The notes beneath the pieces are model-generated. The model searched no databases and had not been told where the DNA came from. It was given only the letters and a program-made list of their open reading frames with translations. The position numbers and the translations under genes were made by a program. This document shows positions 29,122 through 37,527 of a stretch of 64,000 nt of DNA, piece after piece. How positions within the stretch are numbered: the stretch's first letter is position 1; every line of letters starts with the position of its first letter. Origin of the DNA: Melioribacteraceae bacterium (GTDB lineage: Bacteria > Bacteroidota > Ignavibacteria > Ignavibacteriales > Melioribacteraceae). Location of the stretch: assembly GCA_024103215.1 (NCBI GenBank), contig JAGFIY010000053.1, positions 20,754 through 84,753 on the forward strand, given 5' to 3'.

Positions 29122-29895
29122 ATGAAAACAAAATTAGATATTGCTAAAAACTGGCTGCCGCGCTATACCGGAGCGGAAATCGACCAGCTTGGAGATTATA
29201 TTCTTCTTACAAATTTTGCAGATTACGTTGACAAATTTGCCGATAAGTTTGAGTGCGACATTACCGGTGAAGGAAGACCGATGCAGACAGCCACAAATAG
29301 CAAAGGACTTTCAATAATTAATTTTGGAATCGGTTCTGCAAATGCCGCAACAATCATGGATCTGCTGATAGCGCGCAACCCTAAGGGAACTTTGTTCTTG
29401 GGTAAATGCGGAGGATTGAAGAAATCAACCGATCTTGGTCACTTTATTCTTCCTACTGCGGCAATCCGTGGAGAAGGAACGAGCAACGATTATGCCCCGG
29501 CTGAAGTGCCGGCGCTTCCTTCATTTAAGCTTCATAAGTTCGTTTCAAACAAAATTATAAAATATGTGAGTGAATACAGAACCGGCGTTATTTATACTAC
29601 TAATCGGCGTGTGTGGGAGTGGGATAAAAAATTCAAGCAGTATTTGAAAAGCCTCGGCGCATTAGGGATTGACATGGAAACCGCAACAATTTTTATTGTC
29701 GGTTATGTAAATCAAATAGCTCACGGAGCTTTACTTCTTGTTTCTGATCTACCGATGATTCCTGATGGAATAAAAACTCGAGAATCCGATAAACTTGTGA
29801 CAAAAAAATTTGTAGATCTTCATCTGCAGATAGGAATTGAAGCAATGACTGAAATTGGAGAGAAAGGCGAACAGATAAAGCATTTTACATATTAG
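29122..29895 (+). CDS. amn: AMP nucleosidase
   Basis: A 257-residue nucleoside phosphorylase-fold enzyme that splits AMP into adenine and ribose 5-phosphate. The pattern LFLGKCGGLK (about 91-100), IRGEGTSNDYAPAEVPALPSF-like substrate loop (about 114-134) and LGIDMETATIFIVGY (about 182-196, with the ribose-contacting Met-Glu) match the short Bacteroidota-type AMP nucleosidase, which lacks the N-terminal regulatory domain of the E. coli protein. It appears to head a small operon with the two unknown genes that follow. Confidence 0.88.
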   Translation: MKTKLDIAKNWLPRYTGAEIDQLGDYILLTNFADYVDKFADKFECDITGEGRPMQTATNSKGLSIINFGIGSANAATIMDLLIARNPKGTLFLGKCGGLKKSTDLGHFILPTAAIRGEGTSNDYAPAEVPALPSFKLHKFVSNKIIKYVSEYRTGVIYTTNRRVWEWDKKFKQYLKSLGALGIDMETATIFIVGYVNQIAHGALLLVSDLPMIPDGIKTRESDKLVTKKFVDLHLQIGIEAMTEIGEKGEQIKHFTY

Positions 29896-29904
29896 GAGAA
29901 AAAT

Positions 29905-30318
29905 ATGAGATATATATTTTTAATAATATTTAGCATTTCTTTGCAGGCTCAATCAAAAGCACAGATTGATGAAGCTAAAAATGTACTGAATAAATTGATT
30001 AAATATTCTTTGGAAAATAATTATGAACCTGCGGCAGAGCTAATTATTTTTGATGCAATTGAGCAACCGACCGATAAACCAAGAACCTTTAATTGGAATA
30101 ATCCTGAAGAACAAAAAGAAGTAATTCGTACTTGCAAAAAAATACGTGCTTTCATAAAGTTTGCAGACGATTATGAAATAGTAGATGCGGTTGAAATTCC
30201 CATCGTCGATTCTGAATTGGTGCTGGAATTGAAATTGTCAAGTGCAGGAAAAGAAACGGTTTTCAAATTTCTATTTGTGGAAGTAGATAATAAAATTTTA
30301 CTTAAAGAAATTCTCTGA
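29905..30318 (+). CDS. Secreted protein of unknown function
   Basis: A 137-residue protein with a signal peptide (MRYIFLIIFSISLQAQS). I do not recognise the family. The mature part is mixed alpha/beta (IDEAKNVLNKLIKYSLENNY, then strands ending in VFKFLFVEVDNKILLKEIL), reminiscent of NTF2-like or DUF4878-type small periplasmic domains, but this is only an impression. A good ribosome site (TAGGAGAAAA) precedes the ATG. It lies nine bases after amn. Confidence 0.7.
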   Translation: MRYIFLIIFSISLQAQSKAQIDEAKNVLNKLIKYSLENNYEPAAELIIFDAIEQPTDKPRTFNWNNPEEQKEVIRTCKKIRAFIKFADDYEIVDAVEIPIVDSELVLELKLSSAGKETVFKFLFVEVDNKILLKEIL

Positions 30319-30326
30319 TCTTTTTT

Positions 30327-30758
30327 ATGAAAACTAATTTCAAAAAACTCGATTTAATCTTTGCCGCATTGCTTTTAGGACAATTGATCTTTGCAGTGAC
30401 TGCACTATACTTTGTTTCAAACAATCTCTTTGAAACCGGCATTCTCAACTTCGAGAATGCTGTTATAATCGCAATGGTTTCTAATGCAGCATCGGTGCTC
30501 GGAGCAAGATTGTTAAACACATTGTTTCTTAAAAAAATGCGCGGTAGTGTCGATATTGGCAGAAAGATGCAGGTCTTTTCAACCAAGTCGATAATCATTC
30601 TTGCAATACTTGAATTCCAAAACATCATAAATATTGTGATGTATCTGTTTATATCCGAATATGTGTTCCTGCTGGTAGCAATATTAATTTTTATACTTCA
30701 CTTTGTGTATAGACCAACTGAAGCTTTGTTTAGAAAAGAATCCGAGATTAAATATTAA
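30327..30758 (+). CDS. Small four-helix membrane protein of unknown function
   Basis: A 143-residue protein with four evident membrane helices (about 9-30, 44-65, 87-105, 110-130) and basic residues between helices 2 and 3. It is not a family I recognise. It begins eight bases after the preceding secreted-protein gene and ends facing the tetR-family gene, so it probably closes the amn transcript. Confidence 0.7.
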   Translation: MKTNFKKLDLIFAALLLGQLIFAVTALYFVSNNLFETGILNFENAVIIAMVSNAASVLGARLLNTLFLKKMRGSVDIGRKMQVFSTKSIIILAILEFQNIINIVMYLFISEYVFLLVAILIFILHFVYRPTEALFRKESEIKY

Positions 30759-30769
30759 CACTTCTTAGC

Positions 30770-31354
30770 TCAAAGATTTTTTTTCGAGTACTTTTTAATC
30801 AGATATTTTTTCATTTTATTTCGAGGATAGCTTTCACCTTCAAGCATAACGTGAAAGGCAATCCCGTCCAAAATTGCTCCGAATATTTTTGCTTCTTCTT
30901 TTGCATTCTTAACGCCAATTTCGCTGAATATTTTTTCCATGCTATTGAATATTCTCTCCAAAGAAGAGATGAATTCCGGTGAAATTAATTTTGCTGTCTC
31001 AGGTTGAAGAATAAAAGATGAATATAATCTCCAATAATCGCTGTTTGTTTCCATTGCATCGAAAGCTTCTTCAATAAGCTTTCGTAATTTCTTATACGGA
31101 TCTTTTTCCGATTCAACATTTCTGGTCATATTCTCAAGTTCAATGAGAAGCATTTCCATCACTGAACGCGTCAAATCTTCCTTCGAAGAAAAATAGTTAT
31201 AAAGAAGACCTTTACTGATTGAAGCCTCAATTGCAATATCGCTTATTGAGGTTTCCTGATATCCTTTAGCTGCAAAGACTTTTAGTGCGGAATTAAGAAT
31301 ATTTTGTCGCGATCTTTCCCGCATCTCCTGAAATTGTTTTTCTGTTCTCGGCAT
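30770..31354 (-). CDS. TetR/AcrR-family transcriptional regulator
   Basis: A 194-residue repressor. The N-terminal helix-turn-helix is canonical: AAKGYQETSISDIAIEASIS followed by KGLLYNYFSSKEDL (about 28-62). The C-terminal ligand-binding domain is helical and divergent. It is transcribed away from the LolA-like/ABC operon at 31494, the standard arrangement for a TetR protein that controls both itself and its neighbour. Two candidate operators lie in the shared 139-base gap. The ligand cannot be predicted. Confidence 0.92.
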   Translation of the reverse strand: MPRTEKQFQEMRERSRQNILNSALKVFAAKGYQETSISDIAIEASISKGLLYNYFSSKEDLTRSVMEMLLIELENMTRNVESEKDPYKKLRKLIEEAFDAMETNSDYWRLYSSFILQPETAKLISPEFISSLERIFNSMEKIFSEIGVKNAKEEAKIFGAILDGIAFHVMLEGESYPRNKMKKYLIKKYSKKNL

Positions 31355-31361
31355 TGTTTAT

Positions 31362-31375
31362 TGAATAATTGTTCA
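31362..31375. promoter_or_regulatory. Candidate TetR operator 1
   Basis: TGAATAATTGTTCA is an inverted repeat with one mismatched pair. It lies seven bases upstream of the tetR-family start codon, where binding would repress that gene. Its TGAA...TCA ends are shared by the second site at 31463. Confidence 0.45.
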
Positions 31376-31428
31376 GTCATAATAATATTCTTTATTCGGA
31401 AAATTATCAAGCACCAAATTATTTTTGC

Positions 31429-31456
31429 TTGACAAAGTGTTAAAAGAAATATATTT
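31429..31456 (+). promoter_or_regulatory. Candidate sigma-70-type promoter of the LolA-like/ABC operon
   Basis: TTGACA at 31429-31434 and TATATT at 31451-31456 are separated by 16 bases, 38 bases upstream of the proposed TTG start at 31494. Candidate operator 2 begins seven bases after the -10 box and would cover the transcription start. Confidence 0.5.
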
Positions 31457-31462
31457 TTGATT

Positions 31463-31476
31463 GAACGTTTAGTCAT
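31463..31476. promoter_or_regulatory. Candidate TetR operator 2
   Basis: TGAACGTTTAGTCA keeps the outer TGA/TCA of operator 1 with weaker inner symmetry, and sits between the -10 box and the start codon of the LolA-like gene. Assignment rests on similarity to the first site and on position only. Confidence 0.4.
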
Positions 31477-31493
31477 TTATAAGGTTTTTGAAA

Positions 31494-32231
31494 TTGAAAA
31501 AAATATTATTGCTTCTGTTCGTCTTACACAACTTTATCTTCCCCCAATCAGCTGGAGAAATAGTTAAAAAAGCCAACGATAAGATGCTGGGAAAAACGAG
31601 TCAAGGAATTATAAGGATGACAATCGTTCGTCCCGATTGGTCGCGTGAGATAACTATGAAAAGCTGGTCTAAAGGAAACGATTACTACTTGCTTTTGGTA
31701 ATGAAACCGGCAAGAGAGAAAGGACAAGTATTCCTGAAAAGAAAAAACGAGATGTGGAATTATATTCCATCGATCAACCGGTTGGTTAAAATTCCGCCAT
31801 CTATGATGATGCAGTCCTGGATGGGTTCGGATTTTACTAACGATGATCTTTTAAAAGAATCATCAATTGTGCAAGATTATAATCATAAAATTATCGGGGA
31901 GGAAGAAATCGAGGGTTATGATTGTTATAAAATTGAACTGCTGCCGAAACCCGAGGCTCCTGTTGTTTGGGGTAAAATTATTTCTTGGATTACAAAAGAG
32001 GAATTTATGATTATGAAAAGTGAATATTTCGATGAAGATCATTATTTGGTAAACACTCAAAAGGGAAGCGATGTGAAATTATTTGGGGACAGACTACTTC
32101 CAGCAAAAATGACAATGGTACCGGCAGACAAACCGGAGAACTCGACGATTTTAGAATTTCTGGAACTTGAGTTTGATAAACAAATCAACGAAGATTTCTT
32201 CTCTCAACAGAATATGAAAAGATTAAGATAA
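31494..32231 (+). CDS. LolA-like outer-membrane lipoprotein-sorting family protein
   Basis: A periplasmic protein of about 245 residues. A signal peptide (MKKILLLLFVLHNFIFPQ) is followed by a LolA-fold domain of the 'outer membrane lipoprotein-sorting protein' type: GIIRMTIVRPDWSREITM, KGQVFLKRKNEMWNYIPSINRLVKIPP-like text, and MMMQSWMGSDFTNDDLL. These proteins offer a hydrophobic cavity to lipid or lipoprotein. Two in-frame TTG codons exist (31488 and 31494); I prefer the second because AAGG at 31482-31485 is then eight bases away. It leads an operon with two permeases, an ATPase and an outer-membrane protein, which suggests it receives cargo from that ABC transporter. Confidence 0.87.
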   Translation: MKKILLLLFVLHNFIFPQSAGEIVKKANDKMLGKTSQGIIRMTIVRPDWSREITMKSWSKGNDYYLLLVMKPAREKGQVFLKRKNEMWNYIPSINRLVKIPPSMMMQSWMGSDFTNDDLLKESSIVQDYNHKIIGEEEIEGYDCYKIELLPKPEAPVVWGKIISWITKEEFMIMKSEYFDEDHYLVNTQKGSDVKLFGDRLLPAKMTMVPADKPENSTILEFLELEFDKQINEDFFSQQNMKRLR

Positions 32232-32235
32232 AATT

Positions 32236-33459
32236 TTGGGCAAACTATTTAAAATATCGTGGCGCAATCTTTGGCGAAACAATCGCAGAACTATTCTAAC
32301 AATGACATCAGTTTATCTTGCCGTTGTCTTTGCCCTTTTTATGCGATCTATGCAATTTGGAAGTTACGATAATATGATTGAGAATTCAGTAAAACTATCA
32401 ACCGGCCATATCCAAATACATAAGAATGGTTACTGGAATGACAAATCGATAAACAATACTTTCGCAAACGATGAAAGTATAATGAAAAAAATAAATTCAA
32501 TTGAGGAAGTCACAACAACAGTTCCTCGATTAGAATCTTTCGCTCTCGCATCTTCCGGAAATTTTACAAAGGGTACGCTCGTTATCGGGATAAATCCTTC
32601 GCTCGAGAATAAACTTAATGAACTTGCTGATAAAATAATTTCTGGAGAGTATTTATCTGAAAATGACGGCAGTGCAGTCGTTGCGGAAAAACTTGCCGAA
32701 TATCTTCATGTAACAGTTGGCGATACTATTATTCTTCTAGGACAAGGTTACCATGGAATTACTGCTGCGGGAGCTTATCATATAAAGGGTATATTAAAAA
32801 TGCCGGTTCCCGAAATGAATAAACAATTGGTTTATTTGAGTCTTCCGGAAACACAATATCTTTACGCAACTGGCGATATGGTCACTTCTTATTCAATTAT
32901 TCTTTCTTCAAACGACTATCTGGATGATTCAATAGAAAAACTTAAGAGTTTTCTTGACGAAAAAGAATATGAGGTTATGCCTTGGCAGACAATGAACAGA
33001 GAAATGGTTCAGGCTATTGAAGGCGATAATGCGGGCGGAATAATAATGCTTGCGATTTTATATCTTATTATCGGCTTCGGAATTTTCGGTACAGTGATGA
33101 TGATGACCATCGAGAGGAAAAAAGAATTTGCAGTTCTTGTTGCAATAGGAATGCAGAGATCTAAACTCGCGTGGATTGTATTTCTTGAGTCTTTGATAAT
33201 TAGTTCAATCAGTGTTATAATAGGAATAATTCTTTCGATACCTCTCCTTTACTATCTCCATTTAAATCCCATCCCGCTTTCAGGGGATCTGGCGAAAACA
33301 CTTGAACAGTTTGGAGTTGAGGCTATACTTCCTTTTTCGATAGATAGTTACTTTTTCTTCGAGCAGGCGGCAATAGTTTTTGTTTTATCAGTTTTAGCAG
33401 CACTTTACCCGATTTTTGTAATAAACAAATTTACTGTCATAAAATCTCTGCGAGATTAG
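32236..33459 (+). CDS. FtsX/LolCE-type ABC transporter permease (first)
   Basis: A 407-residue permease of the MacB/LolC/LolE type: one N-terminal helix (about 19-38, after the typical SWRNLWRNNRRTILTM), a periplasmic MacB-PCD-like domain (about 45-265), and three C-terminal helices beginning near GIIMLAILYLIIGFGIFGTVMMM. The cytoplasmic coupling segment is ERKKEFAVLVAIGMQRSKL. Translation starts at TTG 32236, five bases after the LolA-like stop. It pairs with the next permease to make a heterodimer, as LolC and LolE do. Confidence 0.88.
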   Translation: MGKLFKISWRNLWRNNRRTILTMTSVYLAVVFALFMRSMQFGSYDNMIENSVKLSTGHIQIHKNGYWNDKSINNTFANDESIMKKINSIEEVTTTVPRLESFALASSGNFTKGTLVIGINPSLENKLNELADKIISGEYLSENDGSAVVAEKLAEYLHVTVGDTIILLGQGYHGITAAGAYHIKGILKMPVPEMNKQLVYLSLPETQYLYATGDMVTSYSIILSSNDYLDDSIEKLKSFLDEKEYEVMPWQTMNREMVQAIEGDNAGGIIMLAILYLIIGFGIFGTVMMMTIERKKEFAVLVAIGMQRSKLAWIVFLESLIISSISVIIGIILSIPLLYYLHLNPIPLSGDLAKTLEQFGVEAILPFSIDSYFFFEQAAIVFVLSVLAALYPIFVINKFTVIKSLRD

Positions 33460-33460
33460 T

Positions 33461-34699
33461 ATGCTAAGCCGAATCGCTTGGAAAAATATCTGGAGAAATA
33501 AATTACGAAGTGGAATAATTATTACTTCCATTTCACTGGGACTTTTCGGAGGAGTTTTTGCGATTGCCTTCATGAACGGGATGGCAAATCAAATGATAAA
33601 CGACTTAATAAATTTGGAACTCGCAAATATTCAGCTTCACAATCCGCAGTTTTTGCTGAACGACGAGACAATTTACACAATCGAAAATCCCGAAAAGAAA
33701 ATAGAAAGAATTAAGAAAATTGAACAAGTAAAATCGGTTTCATCAAGAACCGTAAGAATGGGAATGGCAAGTTCATCTTCAACTGGAAAGGGAGTGAGAA
33801 TTAATGGTATTAATCCCGAGATTGAGAAACAAACAACAGAGCTTTCCGATAAAATTATAGAAGGTTCCTTCTTAGAAGATGAAAGAAAAAACCAAATAGT
33901 AGTTGGAGAAAAGCTTGTAAAAGAACTTAAACTAAAGCTAAACTCTAAGGTTATCTTAACTCTTCAGACGATTGATAACAATATAACCTATGCAGCTTTT
34001 AGAATCACCGGAATTTTCAAAACACAAAACACAATGTTCGACGAAAGCAATGTTTTCGTAAGAGATAAAGAGCTCAAGGAAATAGTTCATCTCCGCGAAA
34101 ATCGAACAAACGAAATAGTAGTTGCATTATCGGATAATGATTTTACAAAACAAGTAAAATCAAAACTTATAAATGAGTTTGAAAAAGAAATACATAACGA
34201 AAAACTTATCGTGAGAACCTGGGACGAAATCAATCCTTCAGTAAAGATGATACAGCAAATGAGTCTTCAGTTCTCCTTCATATTTGTTATAATAATTTTG
34301 GTTGCACTAAGTTTTGGGATAACCAACACAATGCTGATGGTTGTGATGGAAAGAGTAAGAGAACTTGGGATGCTTATGGCTGTGGGAATGAATAAAATTA
34401 AACTTGCTGGAATGATTTTTTTCGAAACACTTTATCTTTCCCTTACGGGGGCTTTTGCCGGAATGATAATTAGTGTCGGAGCTATTTCAATTGCTGCAAA
34501 GACAGGTATCGACCTTTCCCCTATCGCCGAAGGATTTAATGCTTACGGTTACAGTTCTATTATCTATCCAGAGATCGACACGGCATTTTATTTCTATGTG
34601 ATGTTTTTTGTTGTAATAACGGCATTTCTTGCATCAGTTTATCCCGCAAGAAAAGCTCTTAAATTTAATCCAGCTGAAGCAGTAAGAACAGAAGCTTAA
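33461..34699 (+). CDS. FtsX/LolCE-type ABC transporter permease (second)
   Basis: A 412-residue partner of the preceding permease, with the same layout: N-terminal helix after AWKNIWRNKLRSGI, a periplasmic domain, then three helices starting near FSFIFVIIILVALSFGITNTM and the coupling motif ERVRELGMLMAVGMNKIKL. It ends with YPARKALKFNPAEAVRTE, the usual FtsX-family tail. It starts one base after the first permease, so the two are made in equal amounts. The two are clearly diverged paralogues rather than copies. Confidence 0.88.
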   Translation: MLSRIAWKNIWRNKLRSGIIITSISLGLFGGVFAIAFMNGMANQMINDLINLELANIQLHNPQFLLNDETIYTIENPEKKIERIKKIEQVKSVSSRTVRMGMASSSSTGKGVRINGINPEIEKQTTELSDKIIEGSFLEDERKNQIVVGEKLVKELKLKLNSKVILTLQTIDNNITYAAFRITGIFKTQNTMFDESNVFVRDKELKEIVHLRENRTNEIVVALSDNDFTKQVKSKLINEFEKEIHNEKLIVRTWDEINPSVKMIQQMSLQFSFIFVIIILVALSFGITNTMLMVVMERVRELGMLMAVGMNKIKLAGMIFFETLYLSLTGAFAGMIISVGAISIAAKTGIDLSPIAEGFNAYGYSSIIYPEIDTAFYFYVMFFVVITAFLASVYPARKALKFNPAEAVRTEA

Positions 34700-34711
34700 G
34701 AGAGAGTTGAT

Positions 34712-35392
34712 ATGAGCATAATAAAAGTAGAAAATCTGGTAAAAATCTATAACAGCGGTGCTGTCCCGGTAACTGCTGTTGACGGTATTAATGTAGAATT
34801 CGAAAAGGGTGAATTTACTTCGATAGTCGGTCCTTCGGGCTGCGGGAAAACCACATTCTTAAATATGCTTGGCGGACTCGACGAACCGAGCAAAGGTCGG
34901 ATAGTTATCGATTCAATTGATATAAGCAAATTGAAATCAAAACAGTTGATAGATTTCAGACTTCACAACATAGGATTTGTTTTTCAAGCTTTTAATTTGA
35001 TCCCGGTTCTAACGGTAAAAGAAAATATAGAGTTTATTATGCAGCTTCAAGGAATATCTGCCGAAGAAAGAGAAAAACGAGTTGATGTACTTCTCGAACA
35101 AGTTGGATTGCTTGATAGAAAAAACGACAGGCCGAATAAGCTTTCCGGAGGTCAACAACAGCGTGTTGCTGTAGCCAGAGCATTGGCGGCAAAGCCAAAA
35201 TTTATTCTCGCCGATGAGCCGACGGCAAATCTTGATAGTAAATCAACTGAAAATCTTCTCGATATTATGCTGAAGCTGAATAAAACCGAAGAAACAACCT
35301 TCATATTTGCTACTCACGATAACAGAGTGATGAAAAAAGCAAGAAGGTTGTTGGTTTTGGAAGACGGAAAAATAATCAAAGATGAAAAGTAG
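34712..35392 (+). CDS. ABC transporter ATP-binding protein, LolD/MacB type
   Basis: A 226-residue ATPase with Walker A GPSGCGKTT (40-48), Q-loop FQAFNLIPVLTVKEN, signature LSGGQQQR (144-151), Walker B FILADEPTANLD (164-175) and the switch histidine in FATHDNRVM. The length and the Q-loop sequence place it in the LolD/FtsE/MacB group that powers mechanotransmission rather than substrate import. It belongs with the two permeases at 32236 and 33461. Its last 11 bases overlap the following outer-membrane gene. Confidence 0.93.
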   Translation: MSIIKVENLVKIYNSGAVPVTAVDGINVEFEKGEFTSIVGPSGCGKTTFLNMLGGLDEPSKGRIVIDSIDISKLKSKQLIDFRLHNIGFVFQAFNLIPVLTVKENIEFIMQLQGISAEEREKRVDVLLEQVGLLDRKNDRPNKLSGGQQQRVAVARALAAKPKFILADEPTANLDSKSTENLLDIMLKLNKTEETTFIFATHDNRVMKKARRLLVLEDGKIIKDEK

Positions 35393-36533
35393 AATATCAT
35401 ATTTTCTGATATCAATTGGGGTGCTTCAAATATTTATAAGTGCTCAGAGCGATGTATCTATCAATGGTTATTTACAGAATCTTCAAACTGTTTACAATCC
35501 AAAATCTTCTTCCGAATTAATGTCAATGAATTCAATCAGTAATCGATTTGATCTGACTTGGTTTGCTGAAGAGTCGGCAACATTTAGCATGAGTATAAGA
35601 AATTATTTTGATTCGGGCGAGCTGGTAAGACTGAATCCTTTTTATGCGGAATTAGTTTCGTTTGATAATGGTTATTTCGATCTTACAAAAACAATCTTCA
35701 GCGATTCTTCCTACATTCTTTACTCAAATATTGATCGATTGAATTTTGAACTGAACCTGGGTGATCTCGATATTGTTATCGGAAGGCAAAGAGTAAATTG
35801 GGGAATTAATCTTGTTTGGACACCGAACGATATCTTCAACTCTTTTTCATATCTCAATTTTGATTACGTTGAGAGACCGGGAAGCGATGCAATAAGATTG
35901 CAATACTATACATCCTCAACGAGTGCTGCAGAGTTTGTAGCGAAGTTAAATCATGAAAAGAAAATTACTGCGGCAGTTCTTTACCGTTTTAACGAGTTCG
36001 GCTACGATATTCAATTCCTAGGCGGTGTAATGGAAGATGACATGGTAATCGGAGGAGGGTTTTCCGGTCAAATTGCATCAGCAGGTTTCAACGGAGAAGT
36101 CACTTATTTCAGAGATAGAAAAAATTTTAATGATGCTAATGGAACACTTATAGCCTCAACCGGAGTAAATTATACTTTTCAAAACTCGCTTTATCTCCAC
36201 ATAGCCGCACTGTTCAACAGCAACGGAACTACCGGGAACGCCGGCGGAATAAATTATTTAGATGTTACAGAATTTTCAGTTAAGAGTTTTACACTTGCAA
36301 AATATTCTTTGTTTGCCGAAACAGCATATCAAATTACGCCGTTAACCAGAGCTTCCATAGGACTTCTATTTAATCCGAGTGATAATTCATATTATGTTGG
36401 TCCTTCTTGCGATATTTCGTTGACTGAAAACATTTATCTTCTTTTGATAGGACAGTTCTTTGGTGGAAATCCTTCAACCGAATTTGGTGACTTCGGCAAA
36501 TTTTTTAATATGAGAGTTAAGTGGAATTTTTAA
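35382..36533 (+). CDS. Putative outer-membrane beta-barrel protein of the ABC operon
   Basis: A 383-residue protein with a signal peptide (about 1-22, ending FISAQS) and long alternating strands with aromatic ends, finishing in FFNMRVKWNF, a classical outer-membrane C-terminal strand. The segments GDLDIVIGRQRVNWG and VWTPNDIFNSFSYLNFDY resemble the DUF1302-like / alginate-export-like barrels that accompany LolA-like proteins in other genomes. It is translationally coupled (11-base overlap) to the ATPase and so is probably the outer-membrane end of the same export route. Its 3' end overlaps the convergent EamA gene by 17 bases. Confidence 0.75.
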   Translation: MKSRISYFLISIGVLQIFISAQSDVSINGYLQNLQTVYNPKSSSELMSMNSISNRFDLTWFAEESATFSMSIRNYFDSGELVRLNPFYAELVSFDNGYFDLTKTIFSDSSYILYSNIDRLNFELNLGDLDIVIGRQRVNWGINLVWTPNDIFNSFSYLNFDYVERPGSDAIRLQYYTSSTSAAEFVAKLNHEKKITAAVLYRFNEFGYDIQFLGGVMEDDMVIGGGFSGQIASAGFNGEVTYFRDRKNFNDANGTLIASTGVNYTFQNSLYLHIAALFNSNGTTGNAGGINYLDVTEFSVKSFTLAKYSLFAETAYQITPLTRASIGLLFNPSDNSYYVGPSCDISLTENIYLLLIGQFFGGNPSTEFGDFGKFFNMRVKWNF

Positions 36534-37431
36534 TTATTTTTATCTTCGCTTGCTTATTTCCCCGGTTTACAAGATAAACCCCAAATAAAATTACAAATGC
36601 GGCTGTAATTAAATTAAATGTTAAAACTTCATCGAGAAACAACCAACCGATGAACAATGCAATTACTGGATTTATGTAAGCATAGGTCGCAACAAATGAG
36701 ACAGGCAGTTCGGAAATAGCGTAAATGTAAGCTGCATAACCAAATAGCGATCCGACAAACAGCAAATAAAGATAAGCTCCAAGACTTTCCGGCGTGAAAT
36801 AAAATCTCTCCCATTCGCCAAGTGCGAATCCCAAGCCCGTCTGAATTACCCCGGCTGTTAACATTTGAATTGCAGCACTCATCAAAGGATGTGTTGTTAA
36901 TTTTTTATACTTGCTGTAAACCGAACCTAACGACCAAGCAGTTACCCCGAAGAATATGGAGATTACGCCATAGATATAATCTCCCTCAACAATATCTTCC
37001 AGACTTCCCCCGAGTATCAAATAAATTCCAAAAGATCCTGCGAGCAGACCTAACACAATAAACATATTATAAGATTTTCCTCGAGTAAAAATCAGTTCGA
37101 TGATTGTTATAATAAGAGGAATAGTTGTGATTAGTAGAGCCGTTAATCCGGATGGAAGCCATTGCTCGGCAACAACAACCAAACCGTTGGCAACACCTAA
37201 AAGCAATATACCAACTATCATTATGGGAACTAGTTCTTGTTTCAAAGGAAATTTAAATCCCTTTAATCTCAGAACTATTAAAAAGAATAAGCCAGCAGCC
37301 GTCCATCTAAAACCGGCAAAAAGCCAGGGCGGAAGATCTTCTACACCAACTCGTATTGCAAGGTAAGTCGTTCCCCAAACAATACAAATGCTTGTATAAG
37401 CAAGGTATGCTTTTAATTTAGGATTATTCAT
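36517..37431 (-). CDS. EamA/DMT-superfamily transporter
   Basis: A 304-residue inner-membrane protein with ten predicted helices in two EamA repeats (about 5-140 and 150-290). The first begins YLAYTSICIVWGTTYLAIRVG and the second ends NPVIALFIGWLFLDEVLTF, both typical of YedA/RhaT-like drug/metabolite exporters. The substrate is unknown. Its coding 3' end overlaps the convergent outer-membrane gene by 17 bases, leaving no room for a terminator between them. Confidence 0.9.
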   Translation of the reverse strand: MNNPKLKAYLAYTSICIVWGTTYLAIRVGVEDLPPWLFAGFRWTAAGLFFLIVLRLKGFKFPLKQELVPIMIVGILLLGVANGLVVVAEQWLPSGLTALLITTIPLIITIIELIFTRGKSYNMFIVLGLLAGSFGIYLILGGSLEDIVEGDYIYGVISIFFGVTAWSLGSVYSKYKKLTTHPLMSAAIQMLTAGVIQTGLGFALGEWERFYFTPESLGAYLYLLFVGSLFGYAAYIYAISELPVSFVATYAYINPVIALFIGWLFLDEVLTFNLITAAFVILFGVYLVNRGNKQAKIKIIKNST

Positions 37432-37527
37432 ACTCCCAGTATTTTATCCCACAAAACTACACTAAAAAAATTTAATTAAATATTGCTATTTTGCATCGTT
37501 GTTTAATAAAAAGATTAACGGATAATC

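Noticed and set aside
36517..36533. Frameshift or annotation error at the overlapping ends of the barrel and EamA genes
   Set aside because: Both proteins end with family-typical residues (VKWNF and a charged tail), so a true 17-base convergent overlap is more likely.
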